Positions 34,266 to 42,557 of a DNA stretch of 64,000 nt are shown here, one piece after another. A program made the position numbers and the translations under genes. Source of the DNA: Caballeronia arvi (GTDB taxonomy: Bacteria > Pseudomonadota > Gammaproteobacteria > Burkholderiales > Burkholderiaceae). The stretch spans positions 124,001 to 188,000 of the forward strand of contig NZ_FCOM02000003.1 in the NCBI RefSeq assembly GCF_001544695.2, given 5' to 3'. The notes under the pieces are model-generated. The model had not been told where the DNA came from. It searched no databases and saw nothing but the letters and a program-made list of their open reading frames with translations. Numbering within the stretch: position 1 is the stretch's first letter; each line of letters opens with the position of its first letter.

Positions 34266-35482
34266 GCCGCCGCCTTCAGCGCGGGCTTCGCAACATGGCT
34301 CGTCAGATAGTCCATCGCCGCCGCCACACCGCTGCCCTTCAGTTCGATGCCCGCGAGCTTCAGGCCCATTTCGCAACCGGTGAGCGCGGCCATCAGCGTG
34401 AGATCGTTGCAATCGCCCAGATGTCCGATGCGGAACATGCGGCCCTTCATCTTGCCGAGCCCTGTGCCGAGCGACATGTCGAAGTGTTCGTAGATGAGCT
34501 TGCGCACGGCATCGGCATCGACGCCTTCGGGCGTCATCACCCCCGTGAGCACCGGCGAATAGACGGACGGGTCCGCACATTGAATCTCGAGTCCCCACGC
34601 ATTGACCGCCGCGCGGCACGCCGCCGCGAGCCGCAAATGGCGCGCGAACACGTTGTCGAGCCCTTCGCCTAGAATCATGTCGAGCGCTTCCGACAGCCCG
34701 TAAAGCAGGTTCGTATTCGGCGTATAAGGCCAGTAGCCCTGCTTGTTCATTTCGATGATGTCGGCCCAGTCCCAGAACGCGCGCGGCAGCCTTGCATGTT
34801 TCGATGCCTCGCGCGCCTTCTCCGATACCGCGTTGAAGCTGATCCCCGGCGGTAGCATCAAGCCCTTCTGCGAGCCGGAAACAGTCACGTCGACGCCCCA
34901 TTCATCATGCCGATAGTCGGCGGATGCAAGACCCGAAATCGTGTCGACCATCAGCAGCGCGGGATGCGCCGCGGCGTCGATGGCGCGTCGCACCGCGGCG
35001 ATATCCGAAGTCACGCCCGTCGACGTTTCGTTATGCACGACGCACACGGCCTTGATCGTGTGCTGCGTGTCGTCGCGAAGGCGCTTCTCGATCATGTCGG
35101 CCTGCACGCCGCGCCGCCATCCTTCGATGCCGGGCAAACCCAGAAACTCGGGCTTCAGACCGAGGTTCTCCGCCATCTTCTTCCACAGCGTCGAGAAGTG
35201 GCCGGTCTCGTACATCAGCACCGTGTCGCCGGGACTCAAGGTGTTGCAGAGCGCCGCCTCCCATGCACCCGTTCCCGATGCCGGATAGATCACCACCGGC
35301 TGACTGGTCTTGAAGATCTTCTTGATGCCGTCGAGCACTTTCAGGCCCAGCGCGCCGAACTCCGGGCCGCGATGATCGATCGTCGGATAACTCATCGCCC
35401 GCAGGATCCGATCGGGCACCGGGCTCGGCCCCGGGATCTGTAGGAAGTGACGGCCAGCCGGATGAGAGTCGAGCTTCAGCAT
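34262..35482 (-). CDS. Class V aminotransferase, serine-glyoxylate / aspartate-glyoxylate type
   Basis: 406 residues. The fold markers are FLQIPGPSPVPDRILRAMS, VIYPASGTGAWEAAL, AVCVVHNETSTGVTSDI and the PLP lysine in SGSQKGLMLPPG. The C-terminus shows MFRIGHLGDCNDLTLMAALTGCEMGL. This closely follows serine-glyoxylate aminotransferases; the beta-hydroxyaspartate-cycle enzyme BhcA is a member often annotated this way. It makes glycine from glyoxylate using serine or aspartate. It is the first gene of the leftward catabolic set, behind a perfect 16-base palindrome. Confidence 0.9.
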   Translation of the reverse strand: MLKLDSHPAGRHFLQIPGPSPVPDRILRAMSYPTIDHRGPEFGALGLKVLDGIKKIFKTSQPVVIYPASGTGAWEAALCNTLSPGDTVLMYETGHFSTLWKKMAENLGLKPEFLGLPGIEGWRRGVQADMIEKRLRDDTQHTIKAVCVVHNETSTGVTSDIAAVRRAIDAAAHPALLMVDTISGLASADYRHDEWGVDVTVSGSQKGLMLPPGISFNAVSEKAREASKHARLPRAFWDWADIIEMNKQGYWPYTPNTNLLYGLSEALDMILGEGLDNVFARHLRLAAACRAAVNAWGLEIQCADPSVYSPVLTGVMTPEGVDADAVRKLIYEHFDMSLGTGLGKMKGRMFRIGHLGDCNDLTLMAALTGCEMGLKLAGIELKGSGVAAAMDYLTSHVAKPALKAAA

Positions 35483-35505
35483 AGGTTCGCGTCCTCTAAA
35501 ATGTA

Positions 35506-35521
35506 ATTTTGCATGCAAAAT
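35506..35521. promoter_or_regulatory. Perfect palindrome, candidate operator of the divergent GntR regulator
   Basis: ATTTTGCATGCAAAAT is self-complementary over 16 bases and lies 24 bases before the aminotransferase start and 124 before the regulator gene. It fits a dimeric GntR/FCD operator, but the same core is also the consensus of the window's interspersed repeat, so either origin is possible. Confidence 0.5.
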
Positions 35522-35645
35522 ACAATAACGCAGCAAACCGGACGCGTCTAGGAATACATAGTCCGAATGGCCTAGGGATAACCCGCTGGCGGTTTTTTCC
35601 GCTGACGCTGGGCTAAAATTGCCGAATACGAGTTCGAGGTATTGA

Positions 35646-36401
35646 ATGCAAAATCCCGATTTGCCAGAAACGCACGTTTCGTCCGCGCTGCCGAAGCTGG
35701 AGCGGCTGCGGCTACACGACACCGTCGTCGATCATTTGCGCGGCTTCATCGTCGAAGGCTTGCTCGCGCCCGGCGTGAAGCTCAACGAGCGCAAGCTGTG
35801 CGAGACGCTCGGCATTTCACGTACGCCGCTGCGCGAGGCGCTGAAAGTGCTGGCCGCCGAAGGCCTGATCGATATTTCGCCGAACCGTGGCGCGTCGGTA
35901 TCGCAGATGAGCGAGTTCGAAATCCGCGAGATGTTCGAACTGATGAGCGGGCTCGAAGCGTTCTCCGGCGAACTCGCGTGCGAGCGCATCACGCCGCTCG
36001 AGATCGCCGAGATCAAGGCGCTGCATTACGCGATGCTCGCGTGTCGCGCGCAGAACGACCTTTCCGGCTACTACAGCCGCAATCAGGCCATTCACGACAA
36101 GATCAACGAGGCCGCGCGCAATACGGCGCTGCGCCAGACCTACGTGTCGATCAACCGGCGTCTGATGGCGCTGCGCTTCCGCTCGAACTTTCAGACGCCG
36201 AAGTGGGACAGCGCCATTCGCGATCACGAAGAGATGATCGAGGCGCTCGAGAACCGGGATGCCAGGCGTATGGGCGACATCCTGCGCAAGCACTTGCTCT
36301 CCAAGCGCGATGCGGTGCTCGCCGAGCGCACTCTATCGACGGTGAAGTCCGACACGCCAAAAAAGCGCGCGGCGAACAAGTCGTCACGGGATGAGCGCTA
36401 G
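35646..36401 (+). CDS. GntR-family (FCD subfamily) transcriptional regulator
   Basis: 251 residues; GAGG lies about seven bases before the ATG. The winged helix (HDTVVDHLRGFIVEGLLAPGVKLNERKLCETLGISRTPLREAL, about 24-67) is followed by an FCD domain with a ligand/metal set (ELMSGLEAFSGELA ... NQAIHDKINEAA ... RDHEEMIEAL). A basic tail (KKRAANKSSRDER) ends the chain. It is divergent from the aminotransferase and its catabolic neighbours and is their likely repressor, responding to a carboxylic acid from the pathway. Confidence 0.9.
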   Translation: MQNPDLPETHVSSALPKLERLRLHDTVVDHLRGFIVEGLLAPGVKLNERKLCETLGISRTPLREALKVLAAEGLIDISPNRGASVSQMSEFEIREMFELMSGLEAFSGELACERITPLEIAEIKALHYAMLACRAQNDLSGYYSRNQAIHDKINEAARNTALRQTYVSINRRLMALRFRSNFQTPKWDSAIRDHEEMIEALENRDARRMGDILRKHLLSKRDAVLAERTLSTVKSDTPKKRAANKSSRDER

Positions 36402-36466
36402 CGAATAGAACGCTCGCTCATTTCCTCCGAAAGTAGGGCCGTCAGAGCCTTCGATCGGGGGACACC

Positions 36467-36829
36467 ATGAACAGGATTCGAAGGATAGGCATTGCGCTCG
36501 GCGCGGTGCTCGTCATCGCGGGCTTTTCTTTCTATCACTCGCCGGACTTCGATACTTCGCAGGCCGCAATGGACCGCGCGACCGTCGATTGCCTTGCGCG
36601 CGGACTGACGCACGACGAGAAGGCCCGCATCGCCCGTCTCACCGCGGTGCATGACCGCGAGAGCATCGATCCCGTCTACGCCGATTTACTCGCGCGCTGC
36701 GTCGTGCGCTCCGATCAATGGGACCGCAGCCCGCAACTGGTCACGAGCGCGCGCCACCTGCTTTCGCAGGACCCCGAGTTCAAACGCTTGCTCAACGCGC
36801 GCTCGATGGAGCTGGCGCAACGTCCCTGA
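36467..36829 (+). CDS. Small secreted or membrane-anchored protein, unknown function
   Basis: 120 residues with GGGGGA five bases upstream. A basic start (MNRIRRIG) and one hydrophobic segment (about 8-23) form an uncleaved anchor or signal peptide. The rest is helical and charged, with two cysteines (DCLARG, ARCVV) that could form a disulfide in the periplasm. I do not recognise the family. Confidence 0.65.
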   Translation: MNRIRRIGIALGAVLVIAGFSFYHSPDFDTSQAAMDRATVDCLARGLTHDEKARIARLTAVHDRESIDPVYADLLARCVVRSDQWDRSPQLVTSARHLLSQDPEFKRLLNARSMELAQRP

Positions 36830-36845
36830 TCCGGGCGCGCGTCGC

Positions 36846-37013
36846 TCAAGCCTTGAGTCCGCTTCCCCCGCCGAGCCGAACCTGGCTGCGCGTGTTTGCC
36901 ACATGCGCGCTCAACACGGCGAATTCATGCTGCGTATAGCGCGTGACCGGCGCGACGGCCGCCAGCGCGGCGACGATGACGATGGCGACGATGCTGATCG
37001 AGAAGGCGTTCAT
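36846..37013 (-). CDS. Small single-helix membrane protein, unknown function
   Basis: 55 residues (MNAFSISIVAIVIVAALAAV...). AAGGAG sits seven bases before the ATG at 37013, strong support despite the size. One N-terminal helix (about 4-24) is followed by a short basic soluble tail ending RLGGGSGLKA. It converges on the 120-residue gene, leaving 16 bases between stops. Longer frames through this region are antisense to alkA. Confidence 0.6.
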   Translation of the reverse strand: MNAFSISIVAIVIVAALAAVAPVTRYTQHEFAVLSAHVANTRSQVRLGGGSGLKA

Positions 37014-37123
37014 ATCCGGCTCCTTGTGATATTGACTATCGATGCAGCTGGTTGCCTGCTGCCGATGTGAGGCATTGTGGCCGCCGAGACTTAGCCGGGA
37101 ATGAGCGCCTGCCGGAGTAAGAT

Positions 37124-37178
37124 CGGCATGCATTCGACCATCGCGCAAATCGGCATTCAAAATGCATTCGACATTCGA
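37124..37178. repeat. Interspersed repeat copies upstream of alkA
   Basis: GGCATGCATTCGACC, then CGGCATTCAAAATGCATTCGAC followed by ATTCGAC. These are degenerate copies of the repeat family, and they include the alkA start codon. Confidence 0.55.
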
Positions 37179-38085
37179 CACATCGACCGCCACGCTCGAG
37201 CTTCCCTTCCGGCGGCCTTTCGACTGGACGCGCATGCTCAAATTCATCGGCGGGCGCGCATCGGCGGGCGTCGAGTCGGTCGATGACGGGGTGTACCGGC
37301 GCGCCATCGAATGGCGCGGTGCGGACGGCACCGTCGAAGTCCGGCCGCATGAGCGCAGGCATCGCATCGTCGTGAGCGTCGAGGGCGCCGTGGCGCGCCA
37401 TGCGGACGAACTCGCCGCGCCGATCGCGCGCATGTTCGACCTGCACGCCGATCCGCGCGAGATCGCCCGCTGCCTCGCCGGCGACCCGGTGCTCGCGCCG
37501 CTCGTGGAAGCCGCGCCCGGCCTGCGCGTGCCGGGCGCGTGGTCCGGATTCGAACTCGTGGTGCGGACCATCGTCGGGCAGCAGGTGAGCGTGAAAGGCG
37601 CGTCGACGATCATGAACCGCATCGTGCAGCGCGCGGGCAGAAGAATCGAAGGGCATCCGCACGAAGGCACCGCGTGGCGCTTTCCGACGCCCGCCGAACT
37701 CGCCGCCGCCGATCTGGAGAAAATCGGCATGCCGACGAAGCGCATCGAGACCGTGCAGCGCTTCGCACAGGCCGTCGCGACGGGCGCGCTGCCGCTCGAC
37801 GAACCCGGCGCCGATCCCGAGTTCGTCAAACGCGAGATGCTCGCGATGCCGGGCATCGGACCGTGGACCGTCGGTTATGTCGCGATGCGCGCCCTGCGCG
37901 ATCCCGACGCGTGGCCCGACGCCGATCTCGTCCTCATGCAATCGATAGCGCGGCGCGACCCGTCGCTCGCCAAGCCCGCCCAGCAGCGCGCCCGCACCGA
38001 GCGCTGGCGTCCGTGGCGCGCCTATGCGGCCATGCACCTGTGGAACGGCGTGGCGATGGAAACCGGGCTCGCGCGCGGCGGCTGA
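37162..38085 (+). CDS. alkA: DNA-3-methyladenine glycosylase II, AlkA type
   Basis: 307 residues. An N-terminal AlkA_N-like domain (to about 100) precedes the helix-hairpin-helix glycosylase fold. SGFELVVRTIVGQQVSVKGASTI is the conserved helix. The hairpin MLAMPGIGPWTVGYVAMRAL (226-245) is followed by PDADL, whose Asp255 fits the catalytic aspartate. It removes alkylated purines to start base-excision repair. No Ada domain is attached. The chosen ATG lies in an interspersed-repeat copy with no clear ribosome site, so the true start is uncertain by some codons. Confidence 0.9.
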   Translation: MHSTFDTSTATLELPFRRPFDWTRMLKFIGGRASAGVESVDDGVYRRAIEWRGADGTVEVRPHERRHRIVVSVEGAVARHADELAAPIARMFDLHADPREIARCLAGDPVLAPLVEAAPGLRVPGAWSGFELVVRTIVGQQVSVKGASTIMNRIVQRAGRRIEGHPHEGTAWRFPTPAELAAADLEKIGMPTKRIETVQRFAQAVATGALPLDEPGADPEFVKREMLAMPGIGPWTVGYVAMRALRDPDAWPDADLVLMQSIARRDPSLAKPAQQRARTERWRPWRAYAAMHLWNGVAMETGLARGG

Positions 38086-38091
38086 TATTGC

Positions 38092-38143
38092 ATGCATTCG
38101 ACCGCGCGTGCATCTTGCGTGCAACATCACGCATGCAAAATGC
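38092..38143. repeat. Interspersed repeat copies downstream of alkA
   Basis: CATGCATTCGACC, CGTGCATCTTGCGTGCAAC and ACGCATGCAAAATGCC lie within about 50 bases. The last, read on the minus strand, is GGCATTTTGCATGCGT, the clearest copy of the family. Confidence 0.6.
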
Positions 38144-38245
38144 CATCGGCACATGCTGAACGCTTTCAGACGATCATTTCGATTCACCGCTCCAAAAATG
38201 AACTAATCTGCATCGAGCGGCTGCGTATAAGCTGATGCAGGAGAC

Positions 38246-40246
38246 ATGAAGAAGCGGGAGACGCTCATGAACGCATCATCCCCCGACGCGCAAGCAGCAC
38301 CCGCGCCCGATGTGCCGATCGCGCCACGCGTGCAGAAGATCGTCGTCGCGATACATGGCATCGGCAATCAGTTGCATAGCGACACGGTTCGGTCGGTGGC
38401 GAGCCAGTTCGGTGCGCGCTACGACCCGCCGTTGCCGGTCATGCCGCTCGGGTATTTCGATATCGCGGGCGTCGGCGAAGTGGACGTGCGTCAACTCGAT
38501 CTGCCACCGGGCGGCCCCTACACGCCGGAACAGCGCGAGTTCTATTCCGCGCTCGGATTCGCCGAAGTGTATTGGGCCGACATTCCGCGCGAAGTCGTGA
38601 AGCAGGACGACACGCTCGAAGAAAGCAAGGCGTGGGGCCTTTCGATCGTGAGCCGCGCGCAGGCGGCATACATGCTCAATGTCGACGAACGCAAGCTCGA
38701 GCCCGACGATTTCTCGCTGGCGTCCGGTGTCGTCGAGGAGGTCGTCGAGACCGTGGCAGTGATGCAAAGCCTGCTCGCGGTTGCGGAAAAAGCCGGCATC
38801 TTCAAGTTCGATCTCGCGCCGATGCTGCGCGACTATGTCGGCGACGTGCAGCTCGTCGCGGATTTCAAGCAGCATCGCGACACGATCGTATTCCGCTTTC
38901 ATCGCGTGATGGAGCGGCTCGTCGCACTCGTCACCGCGCGCTGCCAGTGTGCGCCCGAGGTGTATATCGTCGCGCACAGCGAAGGCACCGTGATCAGTTT
39001 TCTCGGCATTTTGCAGGCCCTTTCCACGCCGACGGTGCACGACCCGAAAGACAGCAACGACGTCATCAGCACGGACTGGGTGCAAAGCTTGCGCGGCTTC
39101 ATGACCATCGGCTCGCCGATCGACAAGCACATCCTGTTGTGGCCGAAGCTCTGGGAAGGCATGGCGCTCAAAAGCGAAATGCAAGGCGACGCAGTCACGC
39201 AAGTCGAACGTCCCGGCGGCCCGATGACGCTGCCCTCGCGTATCCGGTGGCGCAACTATTACGACTATGGCGACCCCGTGGGCTTCGCGCTCGATACGGC
39301 GCGTGCCTATCTCGATCATCGCGGCTGCCGTGCGTTCGAATTCGAGCCGTCGCATGACATCGGCTTCGCGCGCTACTGGCTGCCGGGCAAGGCGCACACC
39401 GACTATTGGACCGATCACGAAGTTTTCGGTCACTTCATCGAGAACGTCGTGTTCGGCGGAAACACCGCGAAAGTCCCGCAAAACAGGCGTTTTCGCAGCA
39501 TCATCAGCACGGCGATTCCCTATCTGCTGAGCTTCGCGCTGCATCTGCTCGCGGTGTTCTTCATCTACAAGGCCGTCACGGCGTCGTCCGATTCCGGCGC
39601 GGGCGCAGCGAGCACCACGCCCGAGTTCATCTATCTCACGCGCTCGGTATTCGCGCTGGCCTGCCTGTTGATGGGCACGACGGTCGCAGCGCGCCTTCCG
39701 CGTCTCGTGAAAGCGCGCGGCGCAAAGCGCACGAGTGCGTGGCTGCGCTGGCGCATCGTCGCGCTGCTCGCGTTCGTCGCGGGTGCAGCGATCTTCTGGT
39801 TCGTGTTGATCAGCGGCGTGGCGGCATTTCTTGCGAGCCCGTTTGCGGATCTGCTGCATCGCGATGTCGCCGATCCCGTCGTCGGCAAGGCGGTCTTCGT
39901 GCTGGCCGGGCTCGTATGCGCGATAAGCGGCTGGCTCGCGCCACGCAAGCCGCGTATCGGCCGGCGTGTGCTCGTCACACTCGGCGCGCTGATGATGGCG
40001 CTGATCGTCGGTGTGCGGCTCTGGGGCGATCTCGCGGGCAAGCCGCTATGGCCCGTCGTGCTCGGCGGCGCGTTCTTTCTGTATGCGTGGTGGCTCGCGA
40101 TTCTGATCTTCGATCTCGCGTTCGTATGGCATCGCTATGTGCGCAATTCGGTCGCACTCGATACGCTTCGCTCGTGGCGCGAGAATCGTTGCGATGCGCA
40201 GCCCAGGCCGATCATGTCAAGGCAGGCGAATGCCGCGCGCAAGTGA
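38246..40246 (+). CDS. Alpha/beta-hydrolase-like protein fused to a C-terminal membrane domain
   Basis: 666 residues. The N-terminal soluble part (about 28-400) has KIVVAIHGIGNQLHSDT (oxyanion-type HG motif) and VYIVAHSEGTVISFLGIL. Ser245 of AHSEG sits in a lipase-type nucleophile elbow. FMTIGSPIDKHIL further supports an esterase fold. The C-terminal part has about six helices (from 420 to 640). The substrate is unknown; a membrane lipid or acyl ester is plausible. ATG 38246 follows CAGGAGAC closely; ATG 38267 with GGGAG is the alternative. Confidence 0.75.
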   Translation: MKKRETLMNASSPDAQAAPAPDVPIAPRVQKIVVAIHGIGNQLHSDTVRSVASQFGARYDPPLPVMPLGYFDIAGVGEVDVRQLDLPPGGPYTPEQREFYSALGFAEVYWADIPREVVKQDDTLEESKAWGLSIVSRAQAAYMLNVDERKLEPDDFSLASGVVEEVVETVAVMQSLLAVAEKAGIFKFDLAPMLRDYVGDVQLVADFKQHRDTIVFRFHRVMERLVALVTARCQCAPEVYIVAHSEGTVISFLGILQALSTPTVHDPKDSNDVISTDWVQSLRGFMTIGSPIDKHILLWPKLWEGMALKSEMQGDAVTQVERPGGPMTLPSRIRWRNYYDYGDPVGFALDTARAYLDHRGCRAFEFEPSHDIGFARYWLPGKAHTDYWTDHEVFGHFIENVVFGGNTAKVPQNRRFRSIISTAIPYLLSFALHLLAVFFIYKAVTASSDSGAGAASTTPEFIYLTRSVFALACLLMGTTVAARLPRLVKARGAKRTSAWLRWRIVALLAFVAGAAIFWFVLISGVAAFLASPFADLLHRDVADPVVGKAVFVLAGLVCAISGWLAPRKPRIGRRVLVTLGALMMALIVGVRLWGDLAGKPLWPVVLGGAFFLYAWWLAILIFDLAFVWHRYVRNSVALDTLRSWRENRCDAQPRPIMSRQANAARK

Positions 40247-40252
40247 TGCGGA

Positions 40253-41401
40253 TCACGCATGCAGCACGAGCTTTTGCACGCGCCAGTTCAGCAGCTCGGC
40301 AACGTACAGCGTATTCTCGGCCGGACACGCCATTTCATGAATCCATCCGAACTGCTTCAACTGCTTGCCGGAGCGGCCGAGCACGCCCAGCAGCTTGCCA
40401 TCGAGCGATAACTTGTAGATGCGTCCGGGAAACGCGTCGGAGCAATACAAGACCTGATTCGGTCCCGGCGATATGCAAATGGCCCACGGCGAACCCGGCG
40501 CAAAGGTGCCCGCGGCAATCGCCGCTTCATCGGGCATATTGCCGATAGCCGGACGTGCATCGGGCGGCACGGGTACGTCGATCGTGAATTGACGCTGGAA
40601 ATTGCCTTCGCCATCGAAAACCTGAATGCGGCGATTGCTGCGATCGGCGACATAGACCATGCCGTTTGCATCGACGGCAATGCTGTGCGGCGTATGAAAC
40701 TGCCCCGGCCCCTTGCCGCGCTCGCCCCATGACTTCAGCCAGTTGCCGTCGCGGTCGACCTTCGCGACGCGCGAGTTGATATAGCCGTCGCTGATATAGG
40801 TATTGCCCTCCGCATCCCACGCGACATCGGTCACCTGACGAAAGCGCCCCGGCTCGGAAGGCAATGGCGGATTCGGATGCTTGAGCGGCGCGGTCTCTTC
40901 GTCCGATGCTTCCTGCTTGCGGCCGAACACCATCGCAACGCGCCCTTCCGGCGTGAACTTGATGATCATGTCCGAGCCTTTATCCGTGACCCAGACGTTG
41001 TCCTGCCGGTCCACCTTCACCGTATGCGCGAACGACCACGCATAAAGGTTATGCCCGATCTCGCGCACGAAACGCCCATTGCGATCGAATTCGAGCAATT
41101 GGGCCGCGGCCGCGCCATAGGCGGGACCGGTCGTATTGCCGCGCGAAAGCACGAAGATATGCCCCGCCGAATTGAGCGCGACGCCGGAGCATTCGCCGAA
41201 GTACACGTCGCGCGGCAGGCGCACCGGATCGGGAACGGAATCGTAGGGAATGGGCGGCACGTCGCTGTCGGCATACGCGAGCTGCGGAAAGAGCGCGAGT
41301 GCGGCGGCGCCCTGGCCCGCGAGCGCGAGAAAAGCGCGCCGGCTTGCACTGCCCGGCGCAGTGTCGCAACATGGGCAGTACATCGAATGTCGAAGACTCA
41401 T
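40253..41401 (-). CDS. Tat-exported NHL-repeat protein (peptidyl-hydroxyglycine lyase-like)
   Basis: 382 residues from ATG 41401 with GAGAGGG upstream; the longer ATG at 41944 runs antisense to the next gene. A twin-arginine signal (SRRAFLALAGQGAAALALFPQLAYA) exports the folded protein. At least five NHL beta-propeller blades follow (FRQVTDVAWDAEGNTYISDGYINSRVAKVD, GQFHTPHSIAVDANGMVYVADRSNRRIQVFD). The best-known relatives are peptidyl-alpha-hydroxyglycine amidating lyases; bacterial members mostly lack proven function. Two N-terminal cysteine motifs (CPCC) precede the Tat motif. Confidence 0.82.
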   Translation of the reverse strand: MSLRHSMYCPCCDTAPGSASRRAFLALAGQGAAALALFPQLAYADSDVPPIPYDSVPDPVRLPRDVYFGECSGVALNSAGHIFVLSRGNTTGPAYGAAAAQLLEFDRNGRFVREIGHNLYAWSFAHTVKVDRQDNVWVTDKGSDMIIKFTPEGRVAMVFGRKQEASDEETAPLKHPNPPLPSEPGRFRQVTDVAWDAEGNTYISDGYINSRVAKVDRDGNWLKSWGERGKGPGQFHTPHSIAVDANGMVYVADRSNRRIQVFDGEGNFQRQFTIDVPVPPDARPAIGNMPDEAAIAAGTFAPGSPWAICISPGPNQVLYCSDAFPGRIYKLSLDGKLLGVLGRSGKQLKQFGWIHEMACPAENTLYVAELLNWRVQKLVLHA

Positions 41402-41542
41402 CGTTACCCTCTCTCTTGTTCGTCGCCTGCAATGATGAACGTCGATGGCCGGCCTGCTTCGCGATGCGAGAGGAAGTGTAGTGCATGAATCGCCCGATAC
41501 GCACGCCCGTGTTTTCATCGCTTTCAAAGCTGAAAGGACATC

Positions 41543-41959
41543 ATGAACGAATCGTGGCAATACCAGGTTCGAATCCGGCTCGCGCCCGACCATGCGGCAT
41601 TGGCGCGTCGCGACCCGTCGAACGAAAAGCTCGCGGCGATCAACGCGCTGCTCATCAGGCACGATGCACTGATGAAATGCCAGTACGACGCGTTCGCCGA
41701 TTACGTGGCGCAAGCGGAGCGCGAAGGCGTCGAGCACTATCCGCTTTATCAATGGACGCGCGAAACCATCGAAAATCCCGCGAAAAAAGCCAAATATCTC
41801 GAAGCGTTCACGCTCTATGTGCACGGCGATGAAGTCTATGACAAGGCGCTGGCCGATGCACTCGAAGCCGATCTCCGTTTGCTCGGACACGATGCGATTC
41901 TGGATATCCGCAAGCTCGACACAAACCCCGCGCATAACCCGCAACCGCCTTCAGGTTGA
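41543..41959 (+). CDS. Conserved hypothetical cytoplasmic protein
   Basis: 138 residues; AAAGGA lies six bases before the ATG. It is a soluble alpha/beta protein with no signal peptide. Features are an opening beta-strand WQYQVRIRLAP, a mid helix with HDALMKCQYDAFADYV and a C-terminal LRLLGHDAILDIRKLDTNP. I do not recognise the family. It is followed closely by a TetR regulator on the same strand. Confidence 0.7.
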   Translation: MNESWQYQVRIRLAPDHAALARRDPSNEKLAAINALLIRHDALMKCQYDAFADYVAQAEREGVEHYPLYQWTRETIENPAKKAKYLEAFTLYVHGDEVYDKALADALEADLRLLGHDAILDIRKLDTNPAHNPQPPSG

Positions 41960-41981
41960 CGCGATGCATGGCGCAGGCTAT

Positions 41982-41999
41982 GGTTGGTAAATCAACCAA
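41982..41999. promoter_or_regulatory. Candidate TetR operator
   Basis: GGTTGGTAAATCAACCAA contains two interleaved perfect dyads, GGTTG-N6-CAACC and TTGGT-N6-ACCAA. It lies at the beginning of the TetR gene, as expected for an autoregulatory site. Confidence 0.55.
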
Positions 42000-42556
42000 A
42001 TAACGGATTGCGTCTCGTGCAGGATCGTCGACAGACCATACTCGAAGCCGCGCTCGATACATTGCGTGAAGAAGGGTATTCGGGCTTTACACAACCGCGC
42101 GTGGCGGCGCGCGCGGGCGTGCGCCAAAGCCACCTGACCTATTATTTCCCGACGCGTCTCGCCTTGATCGAAGCCGTTGCGCGCGCCGCGATCGATGGCC
42201 AGCTCGCCGCCGTCGATGCCTTCGCAGGCGAAGCGTCACCCAAGGTCACGGCTGCATCCATCGCCAACGTCGCAATGCGCCACGAAAACACGCGCGTGCT
42301 GATGGCGCTCGCGCAAGCCGCCGACGAAGAGCCGACCATTCGCAACCTCTTTCGCGAACTGGCCGAGGGCGTCGCGGTACGCATCACGCGCATGCTCGAA
42401 GCAATGGGCCTCGTCGTCACGAAGGAACATGTCGCGATGGTGCACGCGCTCGTCGTGGGGCTCGCGGTCATGGATCTCGCCATGGGACGTTCGGACGGCA
42501 AGCGCCGTGCGAGCACGGCCATCGAAACGCTCTTTTCATTGCTGCCGCCGAAGTGA
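41984..42556 (+). CDS. TetR-family transcriptional regulator
   Basis: 190 residues from a TTG at 41984; a GTG at 42017 would give 179. The shorter form seems more likely because the longer one starts inside the presumed operator and neither has a ribosome site. The helix-turn-helix is RRQTILEAALDTLREEGYSGFTQPRVAARAGVRQSHLTYYFPTRLALIEAV. The C-terminal ligand domain is helical (95-185). No adjacent efflux gene identifies its ligand; the 2-hydroxyacid dehydrogenase gene converges from the other side. Confidence 0.85.
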   Translation: MVNQPNNGLRLVQDRRQTILEAALDTLREEGYSGFTQPRVAARAGVRQSHLTYYFPTRLALIEAVARAAIDGQLAAVDAFAGEASPKVTAASIANVAMRHENTRVLMALAQAADEEPTIRNLFRELAEGVAVRITRMLEAMGLVVTKEHVAMVHALVVGLAVMDLAMGRSDGKRRASTAIETLFSLLPPK

Positions 42557-42557
42557 C

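Noticed and set aside
38276..39859. A 527-residue minus-strand frame opposite the hydrolase-like gene
   Set aside because: Opposite strand of a gene with clear motifs; no domain seen.
41566..41585. A tRNA T-arm-like GGTTCGAATCC
   Set aside because: It lies in a coding frame; the flanking bases do not pair as a T stem and no anticodon or acceptor arm can be drawn.
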